Translations under genes and position numbers: made by a program | Assembly (NCBI RefSeq): GCF_900103985.1 | Contig: NZ_FNIE01000007.1 | Span: 310,001-374,000, forward strand | Direction of reading: 5' to 3' | From: Actinacidiphila guanduensis | GTDB taxonomy: Bacteria; Actinomycetota; Actinomycetes; Streptomycetales; Streptomycetaceae | Length of the DNA stretch: 64,000 nucleotides | Shown here: one piece after another, positions 54,594-62,790 of the stretch | Layout: each line of letters opens with the position of its first letter | How positions within the stretch are numbered: position 1 is the first letter of the stretch | The notes under the pieces: generated by a model | Databases searched by the model: none | Seen by the model: only the letters and a program-made list of their open reading frames with translations | Told to the model about the DNA's origin: nothing

Positions 54594-55439
54594 ATGCCCC
54601 CGCACGTCGCCATCCTCACGGATTCCACGGCCTACCTAGGTCACGAGGCACTCGAACGCCATCGGGTGCGGGTGGTCCCCCTCACCGTGGTGATCGGCGA
54701 CGAGGCGCTCGAAGAGGGCACCGAGGTCTCCGCTCCGGCCGTGGCCCGCGCCTTGCAGCGGCGGCGCCCGGTGACCACCTCGCGGCCGAGCCCCGCGGAG
54801 TTCGCGGCCGCGTACGAGGCCGCCGCCGACGAGGGCGCCGAGGCGATCGTCTCCCTCCACCTGTCCGCGGACTTCTCCGGCACGTACGACGCGGCCATCG
54901 TCGCCGCGAAGGAGGCGCCGGTCCCGGTCCGCGTGGTGGACACCGGCATGGTGGCGATGGCCCTCGGCTTCACCGTGCTGGCCGCCGCCGAGACCGCGGA
55001 GGCGGGCGGCAGCCTCGACGACATCGTCGCCGCGGCGGAGCGGCGGGCCGCGGGCACCTCGGCGTTCTTCTACGTCGACACGCTCGACTACCTGCGCCGG
55101 GGCGGCCGCATCGGCGCGGCCCAGGCCCTCTTCGGCTCCGCCCTCGCCGTCAAGCCGCTGCTGCGGCTCGCCGACGGCCGCATCGAACTCCTCGAGAAGG
55201 TCCGCACGGCGTCGAAGGCCGTCTCGCGTCTGGAGGAGATCGTGGTCGAGCGGGCGGGCACGTCGTCCGTCGACCTGGCGGTGCACCATCTGGCGGCGGC
55301 GGACCGGGCCGCGACCCTCGCAGAGCGGCTCCGCACCCGGGTGCCTTCGGCGAACTCGCTGGTCGTGAGCGAGGTGGGGGCGGTGATCGGGGCGCACGCG
55401 GGGCCGGGGCTGCTGGGCGTGGTGATCGCGCCGCGGTGA
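54594..55439 (+). CDS. DegV family fatty-acid-binding protein
   Basis: The 281-residue protein begins HVAILTDSTAYLGHEAL, has VTTSRPSPAEFAAAYEAA, HLSADFSGTYDAA and FYVDTLDYLRRGGRIG, the DegV motifs that bind fatty acids and partner with FakA-type kinases. TAATCT ends 6 nt before the ATG, so the transcript is probably leaderless. The family supplies bound fatty acids for phosphorylation; no fakA is in the window. Confidence 0.93.
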   Translation: MPPHVAILTDSTAYLGHEALERHRVRVVPLTVVIGDEALEEGTEVSAPAVARALQRRRPVTTSRPSPAEFAAAYEAAADEGAEAIVSLHLSADFSGTYDAAIVAAKEAPVPVRVVDTGMVAMALGFTVLAAAETAEAGGSLDDIVAAAERRAAGTSAFFYVDTLDYLRRGGRIGAAQALFGSALAVKPLLRLADGRIELLEKVRTASKAVSRLEEIVVERAGTSSVDLAVHHLAAADRAATLAERLRTRVPSANSLVVSEVGAVIGAHAGPGLLGVVIAPR

Positions 55440-55458
55440 GGGGGCGTCAGCGGCAGGG

Positions 55459-55692
55459 TCATTGGCGGGGGTGAGGCGGCGCGGCGCCGGCCGGGGGCGG
55501 TGGGGGTGCGGCGTAGGACGGTTCGGGTGCGGGGTGGAGGTACGGGTCGGGGGTTGGGTGAGGGCCGCTCGGGTGGACGTACGGATCGGGCGCTGAGTGA
55601 GGGTGCGGGGTGGGGTCGGCGCGGGGGTGGAAGTACGTACCGGGGGCCGGAGCGGGGTGGTGTACGGGGTGGCGGCCGGCGCGCGTTGACAT
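55459..55692 (-). CDS. Possible small Pro/His/Tyr-rich protein
   Basis: A 77-residue reading frame on the minus strand between degV and comEA has a repeated Pro-Tyr-x-His-Pro pattern (GTYFHPRADP, DPYVHPSG, DPYLHPAP) and no Lys. Third-position GC is about 80%, lower than clear genes here, and no strong ribosome site precedes the ATG. It may be a real low-complexity protein or just a repeat-driven open frame in a G-rich stretch. Confidence 0.3.
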   Translation of the reverse strand: MSTRAGRHPVHHPAPAPGTYFHPRADPTPHPHSAPDPYVHPSGPHPTPDPYLHPAPEPSYAAPPPPPAGAAPPHPRQ

Positions 55693-55722
55693 GAGCTCAA
55701 CTCACGCTTGCGGGTGGCCGAG

Positions 55723-55749
55723 TTATCCACATGTGCGGGCTTTTCCACA
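55723..55749 (+). promoter_or_regulatory. Pair of DnaA-box-like nonamers
   Basis: TTATCCACA at 55723-55731 and TTTTCCACA at 55741-55749, 18 bp apart in the same orientation, directly upstream of comEA. The first matches the classical DnaA box exactly. Confidence 0.45.
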
Positions 55750-55799
55750 GATTCGGCCGCGGGCCGTTCGGGGGCTTGCACGGGGCTCACCATCGAGCC

Positions 55800-57083
55800 A
55801 TGAACCTCTTTCCTTCCCTGGACCGCCAGGGCTCGCGCGTTCCTGCCGACACAGCTGTGCGCACCCGCACGGCGGCGATCTTCGGCCCACGGCCCGGCGC
55901 GGAGCCGCCGCCTGAGGCTGCCGCTGCGGAGTTGCCGGTCCCGGAGCCGCCGGGTGAAGGGCCACCGGGCTGGTGGGGCGAAGTCCCGGGTGCGGCGGGC
56001 GGTACGGGCAGTGCGGGCGGTACGCGCGATGGCGGGCGTGCGAGCAAGGGGCTGCCGCCGGGCGGTCGGTTCGGGCGTCTGCCGAAGGGCGGGCCGGCGG
56101 TGTCGGAAAGAGGTTCGCGGGAGGCGGGCGTACGGGTCGGTGGTGATGCCGGACCGCCGGGCGGCGGTCGTACGGGGCCGGGCAGTTGGGCGCCGGGCGG
56201 CGCCGATGAAGCGGGCGAACCGGGTGGTACGGACCGCGCGGGGCTTACGGGCGGCGATACGGCAGTGCCGATGCGGGTGGCCGCGCCGGTGGTGGCCGCT
56301 GCTGCCGAGACGGGGACGTACGGGCTGGGCGGGGCACCGTCGTACTCCGGTGACCGCGGTGCGCACCCGCCCGGCGTGCCCGTCTTCGGCACGGGGCCGT
56401 TGGGCCGGGCCCGCACCTGGCTGTACGTGCGATGCGGGCTCGAACTCAGGGCGGTGCTGGCCCTCGCGTTCGTGCTCACCGTCGCGCTCGGCCTGGCCGT
56501 GCACCACTACTGGGTCGGCCGCCCCCGCACGCTCCAGGTCGCGCAGTCCGCGGCACAGTTCCCCTCGGCCGAGGACAAGCCGGAGCCGGCGGAGGAGGGT
56601 GCGGCAACCGAGGAGCCGGCGTCGCCCGATCCCGTTCCCGCGCCCTCGCCCGCGGCCAAGGTCACCGTGGATATCGCGGGCAAAGTGGCCAAGCCGGGCC
56701 TGCGCAGCCTGCCCGGAGGGTCCCGGGTGGCCGACGCGCTCTCCGCGGCGGGCGGCCCGCTCCCGGGCACGGACCTCACCGCCCTCAACCTCGCCCGCCC
56801 TCTCACCGACGGCGAGCAGATCCTTGTCGGCGTCACCCCGCCCCCGTCCGCCGCGGACCCCACAACGGAATCCACCGGCGCCGGCACCACGGGCCCGGTC
56901 CACCTGAACACGGCCACCGAAGCCCAACTCGACGCCCTGCCCGGCGTGGGCCCGGTCCTGGCCCAGCACATTCTCACCTATCGCACCCAGCACGGCTCCT
57001 TCACCTCCACCCAGCAACTCCGCCAGATCCCCGGCATCGGCCCCCGCAAATACGCCACCCTCCAGCCCTTGGTCGAGCCATGA
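55800..57083 (+). CDS. comEA: ComEA family DNA-binding protein
   Basis: The ATG at 55800 starts MNLFPSLDRQGSRVPADTAV; the frame is open 69 bp further upstream, so a longer form is possible. A Gly/Pro-rich cytoplasmic segment (residues 1-200) precedes a membrane helix (AVLALAFVLTVALGLAVHHY), then an SLBB-like domain (VTVDIAGKVAKPGLRSLPGGSRV) and a C-terminal helix-hairpin-helix DNA-binding region (LDALPGVGPVLAQHILTYR, LRQIPGIGPRKYATL). This is the ComEA layout: double-stranded DNA receptor for uptake through ComEC. The N-terminal extension is far longer than in Bacillus. Its stop overlaps the comEC start (ATGA). Confidence 0.9.
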   Translation: MNLFPSLDRQGSRVPADTAVRTRTAAIFGPRPGAEPPPEAAAAELPVPEPPGEGPPGWWGEVPGAAGGTGSAGGTRDGGRASKGLPPGGRFGRLPKGGPAVSERGSREAGVRVGGDAGPPGGGRTGPGSWAPGGADEAGEPGGTDRAGLTGGDTAVPMRVAAPVVAAAAETGTYGLGGAPSYSGDRGAHPPGVPVFGTGPLGRARTWLYVRCGLELRAVLALAFVLTVALGLAVHHYWVGRPRTLQVAQSAAQFPSAEDKPEPAEEGAATEEPASPDPVPAPSPAAKVTVDIAGKVAKPGLRSLPGGSRVADALSAAGGPLPGTDLTALNLARPLTDGEQILVGVTPPPSAADPTTESTGAGTTGPVHLNTATEAQLDALPGVGPVLAQHILTYRTQHGSFTSTQQLRQIPGIGPRKYATLQPLVEP

Positions 57084-60000
57084 CCACCAACACCCCCAAG
57101 GACCCGAGCGGACTGCCTGATCCTCCTGTTGCAAGCAGCCGTCCCGCGCCCGCGGTCCCAGCGGGCAACCTGCCGGCACAGACGGCTCCGGGGCCAAGCC
57201 CGGCCCACGCGCCTGTCCAGGCCACCGATCCGCTCGACAGCGGGGAACGAGCGGCTGCCCAGGGGCCGGCGGCGCCCGAGCCGGCCCTGACCGACACCTC
57301 GGCCGACTCGCCGATCGCGCAGCGACGTGCGGCCGACTCGTATGCGGCGACAGCCGGTTCGCGCCGACCCGGCACGAGGCCGCACCCCATCTCGCCGGGG
57401 TCGGCCGTGCAGGGCGGCCGGGTGCTGGTTCCTTCCGCGGCTGGGCGTGGCGCGGGGGCGGCCTCGGGCTCGGGCGTGCTGGGGCGCGAAACCGGGGGTG
57501 ATTCGGGCGGAGCCGTGGGCGCCCTTCCAGAGGGCGCGGTCAACTCAACTGGTGCGTCGCCTGGTTGGTATGCGCGAAGCCCGAGCGGCTGGCCTGGCGT
57601 GCCGGGACGGCCGGAGTCCGGGGGGTCCGCGGAACCCGCGGAGCCCGGGGCGCAGACGGTGCTCAGGGTGCCCATGGAGCCCGCCGGGTCCGTGAGGCCC
57701 GCCCTGCCCACGCAGACTGCCGTGCCTGCCGAGCCGTTGGCGCCCGCAGGGTTCGCCAAGCCCGCAGGGTTCGCCGGGTCTGCCGGGTCCGCCGCGCCCG
57801 CCCTGTCCACCGTGGCCGCTGAGCCTGCCGCTGGGGAAGAAGGCCGGGCGCGGGCGGCTGTGCATGCGTTGGCGAGGTCGCGGTTGGGGGCGGCGAATCC
57901 GCGGCAGGAGGGGCCCGCGGATCTGCGGTTGGTGGGGCCCGCGCTGGTCGCGTGGGCGGCGGCCGGGCTGACGCCGGAGGTGGGGGCGTCGGTGGTGGTG
58001 GGCGGGCTGGCGGTGCTGGGCGCGGTGGTGGCCGTCGTCGCGGGGACGCGGGGGAGGCGTGGGCTGGTGCTGGCCGCGGTGGCGTCGTTGCTGTGCGGGG
58101 CGGTGGCGGCGGGTGCCGCGGTGCTGGCGGCGGCGGACCTGACCCGTGGTCCCGTACCGGGGCTCGCCCGGCACCGGGGTACGGCGGAGGCCGTGCTGCG
58201 CGTGACGGGGGATCCGTTCCGGGCCGGGGCGCAGGGGCGGACCGCTGTCGTGGTGGTGCCCGCGGTGGTGGAGCGGGTCGGGCGGACACGAGTGCGGACA
58301 CCGGTGGTGGTGATGGTGTCGGACGCGCGGGAGGAGTGGTTGGGCCTGGTGCCGTCGACCCGGGTGTCGGGCAGTGCGCGATTCGCGCCGGACGACAGGG
58401 GCGAGAGCGCGGCGGTCGTACGGATTCGCGGAGCCCCGCGCGTCACAGGCCCCCCGAGCCGGGCCCAGGCGGTGGCCGCGCACCTGAGGGCGGGGCTGCG
58501 CAAAGCGGCCGCGCCGTTGCCGCCGGATGCCCGGGCGCTGCTGCCGGGGCTGGTGGTGGGCGACACCTCGGCGGTGCCGGAGGACCTGGCGGAGGCGTTC
58601 AAGGCGACGGACCTTGCGCACCTGACGGCGGTGTCGGGCGCGAACCTGACGATCGTGCTGATCCTGCTGATCGGCCCGCCGGGGCTGGCCGTGCGGACGG
58701 AACGGCGGGGGCTGGCCGCGTGGCTGGGGCTGCCGTTGCGGTGGACGGCGCTGGCGGGCGCCGCGCTGACGATCGGCTTCGTGCTGGTGTGCCGGCCGGG
58801 CCCGAGCGTGCTGCGGGCGGCGGTGTGCGGGCTGGTCACGCTGCTCGCGATCGCCACGGGCCGCCGCCGCTCGCTGCTTCCGGCGCTGGCCGCGGCGGTG
58901 CTGGTGCTGGTGCTGTGGGAGCCGGGGCTGGCGCGGTCGGCCGGGTTCGCCCTGTCGGTGCTGGCCACGGGCTCGCTGCTCACGGTGGCGCCGCGCTGGG
59001 GCGCGGCCCTGCGCCGGCACCGGGTGCCGCCGCGCCTGGCGGAGGCGCTGGCCGCGGCGGCGGCCGCGCAGGCCGCGTGCGGTCCGCTGATCGCGTTGCT
59101 GTCGGCGCGGTTGAGCCTGGTCGCGGTGCCGTGCAACCTGCTGGCGGAGCCGGCGGTGGGCCCGGCCACGGTGCTGGGGTTCGGGGCGCTGGTGACGGCG
59201 CCGCTGTCGGCGGGCGCGGCGCGGGCGCTGGCGTGGTCGGCCGGGTGGCCGGCGCGGTGGATCGCGGCGGTGGCACGGCGGGGGGCGGCGCTGCCCGGAG
59301 CGGAGGTCGGCTGGCCGGGCGGCTGGTCGGGCGCGGGGCTGCTGGCGCTGGTCACGGTGGCGGTGGCGGTGTGCGGGCGGGAGCTGGCCCGCAGACCGTG
59401 GGTGTGCGCGGGGGCGGCGGTGGCGCTGCTGCTGGCGCTGGTGCGGCCGGTGCCGTTGCCGCGGGTGGTGGCCGGGTGGCCGCCGGGGGACTGGCGGTTC
59501 GCGATGTGCGATGTCGGCCAGGGCGACGCGCTGGCGCTGTCGGTGGGACCTGGCCGGGCGATGGTGGTGGACACGGGGCCGGACCCGGCCGCGGAGGACC
59601 GCTGCCTGCGCGACTTGCGGGTGACCTCGATCCCGTTGCTGTTGCTCACGCACTTCCACGCCGACCACGTGGACGGGCTGCCCGGTGCGATGCGCGGCCG
59701 CAGGGTGGGCGCGATCGAGACCACGGTGCTCGACGAGCCGCAGGGCCGGGCGGCGCGCGTACGGCGGGAGGCCGCGGCGGCGGGCGTACCGGTGACGACG
59801 GCGGTGGCGGGCGAGGAGCGGCGGCTCGGCCCGCTGTCGTGGCGGGTGCTGTGGCCGCCGCCGGCGCCGTACGGGCTGCCCGACGACGACCCGAACGACG
59901 CGAGCGTGGCCCTGCTGGTCCGCGACGCGGGCCTGACGCTGCTGCTGATGGGCGATCTGGAACCGGCGGTGCAGCGGGAGTTGCTGCGGCTGCCGGACCT

Positions 60001-60280
60001 GCCGAGGGTCGACGTCCTGAAAGTGGCGCACCACGGTTCGGCCTACCAGGACCCGGCGTTGCTGGCGCGGGTGCGGCCGAGGCTGGCGCTGATCAGCGTG
60101 GGTGCCGGCAATCCGTACGGGCACCCGGCGGCGCGGACGGTGCGGGAATTGCGCGGGTCGGGGGCGGTGGTGCTGCGGACGGACGTGGACGGGCCGATCG
60201 CGGTCGAGGGGAGTACGCCGCGGGAGTTGCGGGCGACGTACCGGGCGAAGCGGGAGGTGCGTACGGACGGGCCGTTGTGA
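57080..60280 (+). CDS. comEC: ComEC/Rec2 family DNA uptake channel protein
   Basis: The ATG at 57080 overlaps comEA. The first about 280 residues are Ala/Pro/Gly-rich and disordered; a shorter start near residue 260 cannot be excluded. The competence domain (about 290-760) has many membrane helices and the conserved LTAVSGANLTIVLILLIGPP. The C-terminal metallo-beta-lactamase-like domain has MVVDTGPD and LLTHFHADHVDG (metal ligands), then VLKVAHHGSAYQD and later ALISVGAGNPYGHP. Total 1066 residues. The protein moves single-stranded DNA across the membrane in competent bacteria; Streptomyces is not known to be naturally competent, so the role here is open. Confidence 0.93.
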   Translation: MTTNTPKDPSGLPDPPVASSRPAPAVPAGNLPAQTAPGPSPAHAPVQATDPLDSGERAAAQGPAAPEPALTDTSADSPIAQRRAADSYAATAGSRRPGTRPHPISPGSAVQGGRVLVPSAAGRGAGAASGSGVLGRETGGDSGGAVGALPEGAVNSTGASPGWYARSPSGWPGVPGRPESGGSAEPAEPGAQTVLRVPMEPAGSVRPALPTQTAVPAEPLAPAGFAKPAGFAGSAGSAAPALSTVAAEPAAGEEGRARAAVHALARSRLGAANPRQEGPADLRLVGPALVAWAAAGLTPEVGASVVVGGLAVLGAVVAVVAGTRGRRGLVLAAVASLLCGAVAAGAAVLAAADLTRGPVPGLARHRGTAEAVLRVTGDPFRAGAQGRTAVVVVPAVVERVGRTRVRTPVVVMVSDAREEWLGLVPSTRVSGSARFAPDDRGESAAVVRIRGAPRVTGPPSRAQAVAAHLRAGLRKAAAPLPPDARALLPGLVVGDTSAVPEDLAEAFKATDLAHLTAVSGANLTIVLILLIGPPGLAVRTERRGLAAWLGLPLRWTALAGAALTIGFVLVCRPGPSVLRAAVCGLVTLLAIATGRRRSLLPALAAAVLVLVLWEPGLARSAGFALSVLATGSLLTVAPRWGAALRRHRVPPRLAEALAAAAAAQAACGPLIALLSARLSLVAVPCNLLAEPAVGPATVLGFGALVTAPLSAGAARALAWSAGWPARWIAAVARRGAALPGAEVGWPGGWSGAGLLALVTVAVAVCGRELARRPWVCAGAAVALLLALVRPVPLPRVVAGWPPGDWRFAMCDVGQGDALALSVGPGRAMVVDTGPDPAAEDRCLRDLRVTSIPLLLLTHFHADHVDGLPGAMRGRRVGAIETTVLDEPQGRAARVRREAAAAGVPVTTAVAGEERRLGPLSWRVLWPPPAPYGLPDDDPNDASVALLVRDAGLTLLLMGDLEPAVQRELLRLPDLPRVDVLKVAHHGSAYQDPALLARVRPRLALISVGAGNPYGHPAARTVRELRGSGAVVLRTDVDGPIAVEGSTPRELRATYRAKREVRTDGPL

Positions 60281-60288
60281 GAGGCCGC

Positions 60289-60311
60289 TTGTAAAGAGTT
60301 CTTTGTAAAGA
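60289..60311. promoter_or_regulatory. Operator candidate for the ArsR-type regulator
   Basis: TTGTAAAGA occurs at 60289-60297 and 60303-60311 (14-bp period), the second within the near-palindrome CTTTGTAAAG, followed by CTTTAGATA. This AT-rich stretch stands out against its surroundings and lies 32 nt before the regulator start. Confidence 0.55.
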
Positions 60312-60343
60312 TAGCTTTAGATACACGCCACAGGGAGGCAGCA

Positions 60344-60937
60344 GTGGAGGACAAGGTCAGGCTCACCGATCCCAAGGCGCTGCGGGCGTACGCGCATCCC
60401 ACGCGGATGGCGCTCGCGGGGCTGCTGCGCAGGGAGGGCCCGCTGACCGCGACCAGGGCGGCGGAGCTGACCGGGGAGTCGGTGGCGAGCTGTTCGTACC
60501 ACCTGCGGATACTCGCGAAGTACGGGCTGGCGGAGGAGGCGGAGCCGGGCGGGCCCGGGCGGGAGAAGCCGTGGCGGGCGACCGCGCAGTTCACGGACTG
60601 GCCCGGCTACTCCGAGGACCCGGCGGTCGCCGAGGCCGCGCAGTCGCTGACGCTCGCCGTGGCCGAGAACTACTTCCACCGCATGGCCAGGGCGCAGGAG
60701 GCCCGGGGCGAGCTGCCCCGGGAGTGGCAGGAGGCAGAGCGGTTCACCGACAGCACGCTGTACCTGACCCCGCAGGAACTGGCCGAGTTGGGCGAGCGGA
60801 TCGACGCGCTGGTGCGGGAGTACACCGGCCGTGCGACCGACCCCGTGCTGCGCCCGGCAGGCGCCCGGCGGGTGCCGTACCTGCAGATCGCCTTCGTGGA
60901 GCCCGAGCCGCCGCGCGACCCGGGCGGCACCCGGTGA
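60344..60937 (+). CDS. ArsR-like winged-helix transcriptional regulator
   Basis: The GTG at 60344 follows GGGAGG. The 197-residue protein has a winged helix (residues about 10-95): YAHPTRMALAGLLRREGPLTATRAAELTGESVASCSYHLRILAKYGLAEEAE, the ArsR/HTH_20 pattern. The C-terminal half is helical and acidic. No metal-binding Cys pair is seen, so it is not a metal sensor of the classical type. Its stop overlaps the MFS start, and AT-rich repeats upstream are the likely operator, which suggests autoregulation plus control of the exporter. Confidence 0.9.
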   Translation: MEDKVRLTDPKALRAYAHPTRMALAGLLRREGPLTATRAAELTGESVASCSYHLRILAKYGLAEEAEPGGPGREKPWRATAQFTDWPGYSEDPAVAEAAQSLTLAVAENYFHRMARAQEARGELPREWQEAERFTDSTLYLTPQELAELGERIDALVREYTGRATDPVLRPAGARRVPYLQIAFVEPEPPRDPGGTR

Positions 60938-62385
60938 GCGCGGTGGCGGTGGTGGCGCGCGGGCTGGGGCAGCGGGTGCCGCGGCTGCTGCGGGAGCGGG
61001 CCTTCCGGCGGTACTGGACCGGCCAGGCGGTCTCCGCCCTCGGCGACCAGGTGACCTACCTCGCGCTGCCGCTGGCCGCCGTGCTCGTCCTGCACGCCGG
61101 CGCCGCCGAGATGGGCTGGCTGTCGATGGCCGGCCTGCTGCCCGCGCTGCTGCTGTCGATCCCGGCCGGCGCGTGGGCCGACCGCAGGGCCCGCCGGCGG
61201 CGCACGATGATCGCCGCCGACCTCGCCCGGGCCGCGCTGATGGCCTCCGTGCCGGTCGCCTACGCCCTCGGGGTGCTCGGCCTGTGGCAGCTGATCGCGG
61301 TGGCCTTCGCGGTGGGCGCGCTGGCCGTCGTCTTCGACGTGTGCGACGCCGCGCTGTTCGTGTCGCTGGTCGAGCCCGAGCGGTACGTGGAGGGGAACGC
61401 GCTGACCAACGGCAGCAGCGCCTTCTCGTTCATGGCCGGCCCCAGCCTGGGCGGGCTGCTGGTCCAGGTGCTCGCCGCTCCCTTCGCGCTGCTCGCCGAC
61501 GCCGCCTCCTACCTGGTGTCGGCCGGACTGCTGGCCCGGATCACCCCGGCCGAACCCCCCGCCGCCCGGCGGGAGAAGGGCCACCTGTGGGCGGGGCTGC
61601 GGTTCGTCGCCGGGTCCGCGACGCTGCGGGCCCTGGTCGCCGCCGCGGCCACGGTGAACTTCTTCAACTTCGCCTTCCACACCCTGGTGGTGCTCTACGC
61701 CGTCGGCACGCTCGGGCTGAGCGCGGGCACGCTGGGCACGGTGGTCGGCGCCGGGGCGGTCGGCGGCGTGCTGGGCGCGGCCCTGACCCGCAGGATCGTG
61801 CGGGCGATCGGCATCGGGCCGACGGTGGTGCTCGGGTACGTCGGGTTCCCGGCGCCGCTGGTGCTCGTGCCGCTCGCCGGCGGGCCCAGGGCGGCGGTGC
61901 TGGCGGCCTTCTTCGCCTCGGAGTTCCTCTCGGGCTTCGGCCTGATGCTGCTGGACATCGGCAGCGGCTCGGTGCAGGCCGCGCTGATACCCGACGCCCT
62001 GCGCTCGCGCGTCAGCGGCGCCTGGCGGACGGTCAACTACGGCATGCGCCCCCTGGGCGCCCTCGCCGGCGGCCTGCTCGGCAGCACCATCGGCCTGCGC
62101 CCCACCCTGTGGCTCGCCACCACCGGCGGCGTGCTCAGCGTGCTGTGGCTGCTGCCCTCCCCGGTCCCGCGGATGCGCGAACTGCCCGCGAAGGCCCTGT
62201 CACCCGCGCCGCCCGCGATCCCGGCCGGAGACCCTGACCGGCCTCTCGCCCAGGACCCGGCGCGGACCCCTGCCGCGCAGCCGGCGTCGAATGCCCGGCA
62301 GGGCCCGCCCCGGATCGCCGCCGACCCCGTTCCGCAGGTGCAGCCCCGCGGCCTCGCTCACCCGCCCGTCCAGGACGGCGCCTGA
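60934..62385 (+). CDS. MFS exporter coupled to the ArsR-like regulator
   Basis: The GTG at 60934 overlaps the regulator stop (GTGA). The 483-residue product has 12 hydrophobic segments with an AFRRYWTGQAVSALGDQVTYLALPL start and GAWADRRARRRRTMIAADLAR (motif A), like enterobactin-exporter (EntS)-type MFS_3 transporters. The last 75 residues are a Pro/Ala-rich cytoplasmic tail. The substrate is unknown; it is probably a toxic metabolite or macrolide-like compound recognised by the regulator. Confidence 0.9.
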   Translation: MSAVAVVARGLGQRVPRLLRERAFRRYWTGQAVSALGDQVTYLALPLAAVLVLHAGAAEMGWLSMAGLLPALLLSIPAGAWADRRARRRRTMIAADLARAALMASVPVAYALGVLGLWQLIAVAFAVGALAVVFDVCDAALFVSLVEPERYVEGNALTNGSSAFSFMAGPSLGGLLVQVLAAPFALLADAASYLVSAGLLARITPAEPPAARREKGHLWAGLRFVAGSATLRALVAAAATVNFFNFAFHTLVVLYAVGTLGLSAGTLGTVVGAGAVGGVLGAALTRRIVRAIGIGPTVVLGYVGFPAPLVLVPLAGGPRAAVLAAFFASEFLSGFGLMLLDIGSGSVQAALIPDALRSRVSGAWRTVNYGMRPLGALAGGLLGSTIGLRPTLWLATTGGVLSVLWLLPSPVPRMRELPAKALSPAPPAIPAGDPDRPLAQDPARTPAAQPASNARQGPPRIAADPVPQVQPRGLAHPPVQDGA

Positions 62386-62451
62386 GCCCCCGAACCCGAA
62401 CCCCCGCCGTCCCCGGAAGCGCCGTCCCCCGAAGCCCCCGGCCAGGCCGGC

Positions 62452-62718
62452 TCACTCCTCCTCGTCGGAGTCGTCGTCCTCCTCCAGCCAGCCGCCGTAG
62501 TCGGCGGCCAGGTCGTCCAGCGCTCCGGGATCGAGTTCGCCGTCCTCGTCCGTCACCAGGACCAGCCACTGGGCGTCCTCGGCGTCGTCCTCGCCGGAGA
62601 GGGCGTCGCGGCGCAGCCGGGGCTCCTCGGGCAGGTCGTAGCGTTCGGCCAGGAGTTCGGCCACCTCTTCCGCGCTGTCGCGGTCGGGCAGCACCAGGAC
62701 ATGTCGTACGTCGCTCAC
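62452..62718 (-). CDS. Small acidic protein, unknown function
   Basis: The GTG at 62718 gives an 88-residue protein: SDVRHVLVLPDRDSAEEVAELLAERYDLPEEPRLRRDAL..., ending in an Asp/Glu-rich tail (WLEEDDDSDEEE). The beta-alpha-beta start (HVLVLPDRDSAEEVAELLAERY) suggests a small ferredoxin-like fold. CACAAT ends 6 nt before the GTG on this strand, a weak leaderless promoter candidate. It is divergent from holA. Function unknown. Confidence 0.75.
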   Translation of the reverse strand: MSDVRHVLVLPDRDSAEEVAELLAERYDLPEEPRLRRDALSGEDDAEDAQWLVLVTDEDGELDPGALDDLAADYGGWLEEDDDSDEEE

Positions 62719-62790
62719 CCGGGCATTGTGCCCGAGGCCGCGCGGGGTCCCGCAGGGGGCTGTCACATCCGCGTGGGATGCTGGTCGGCG

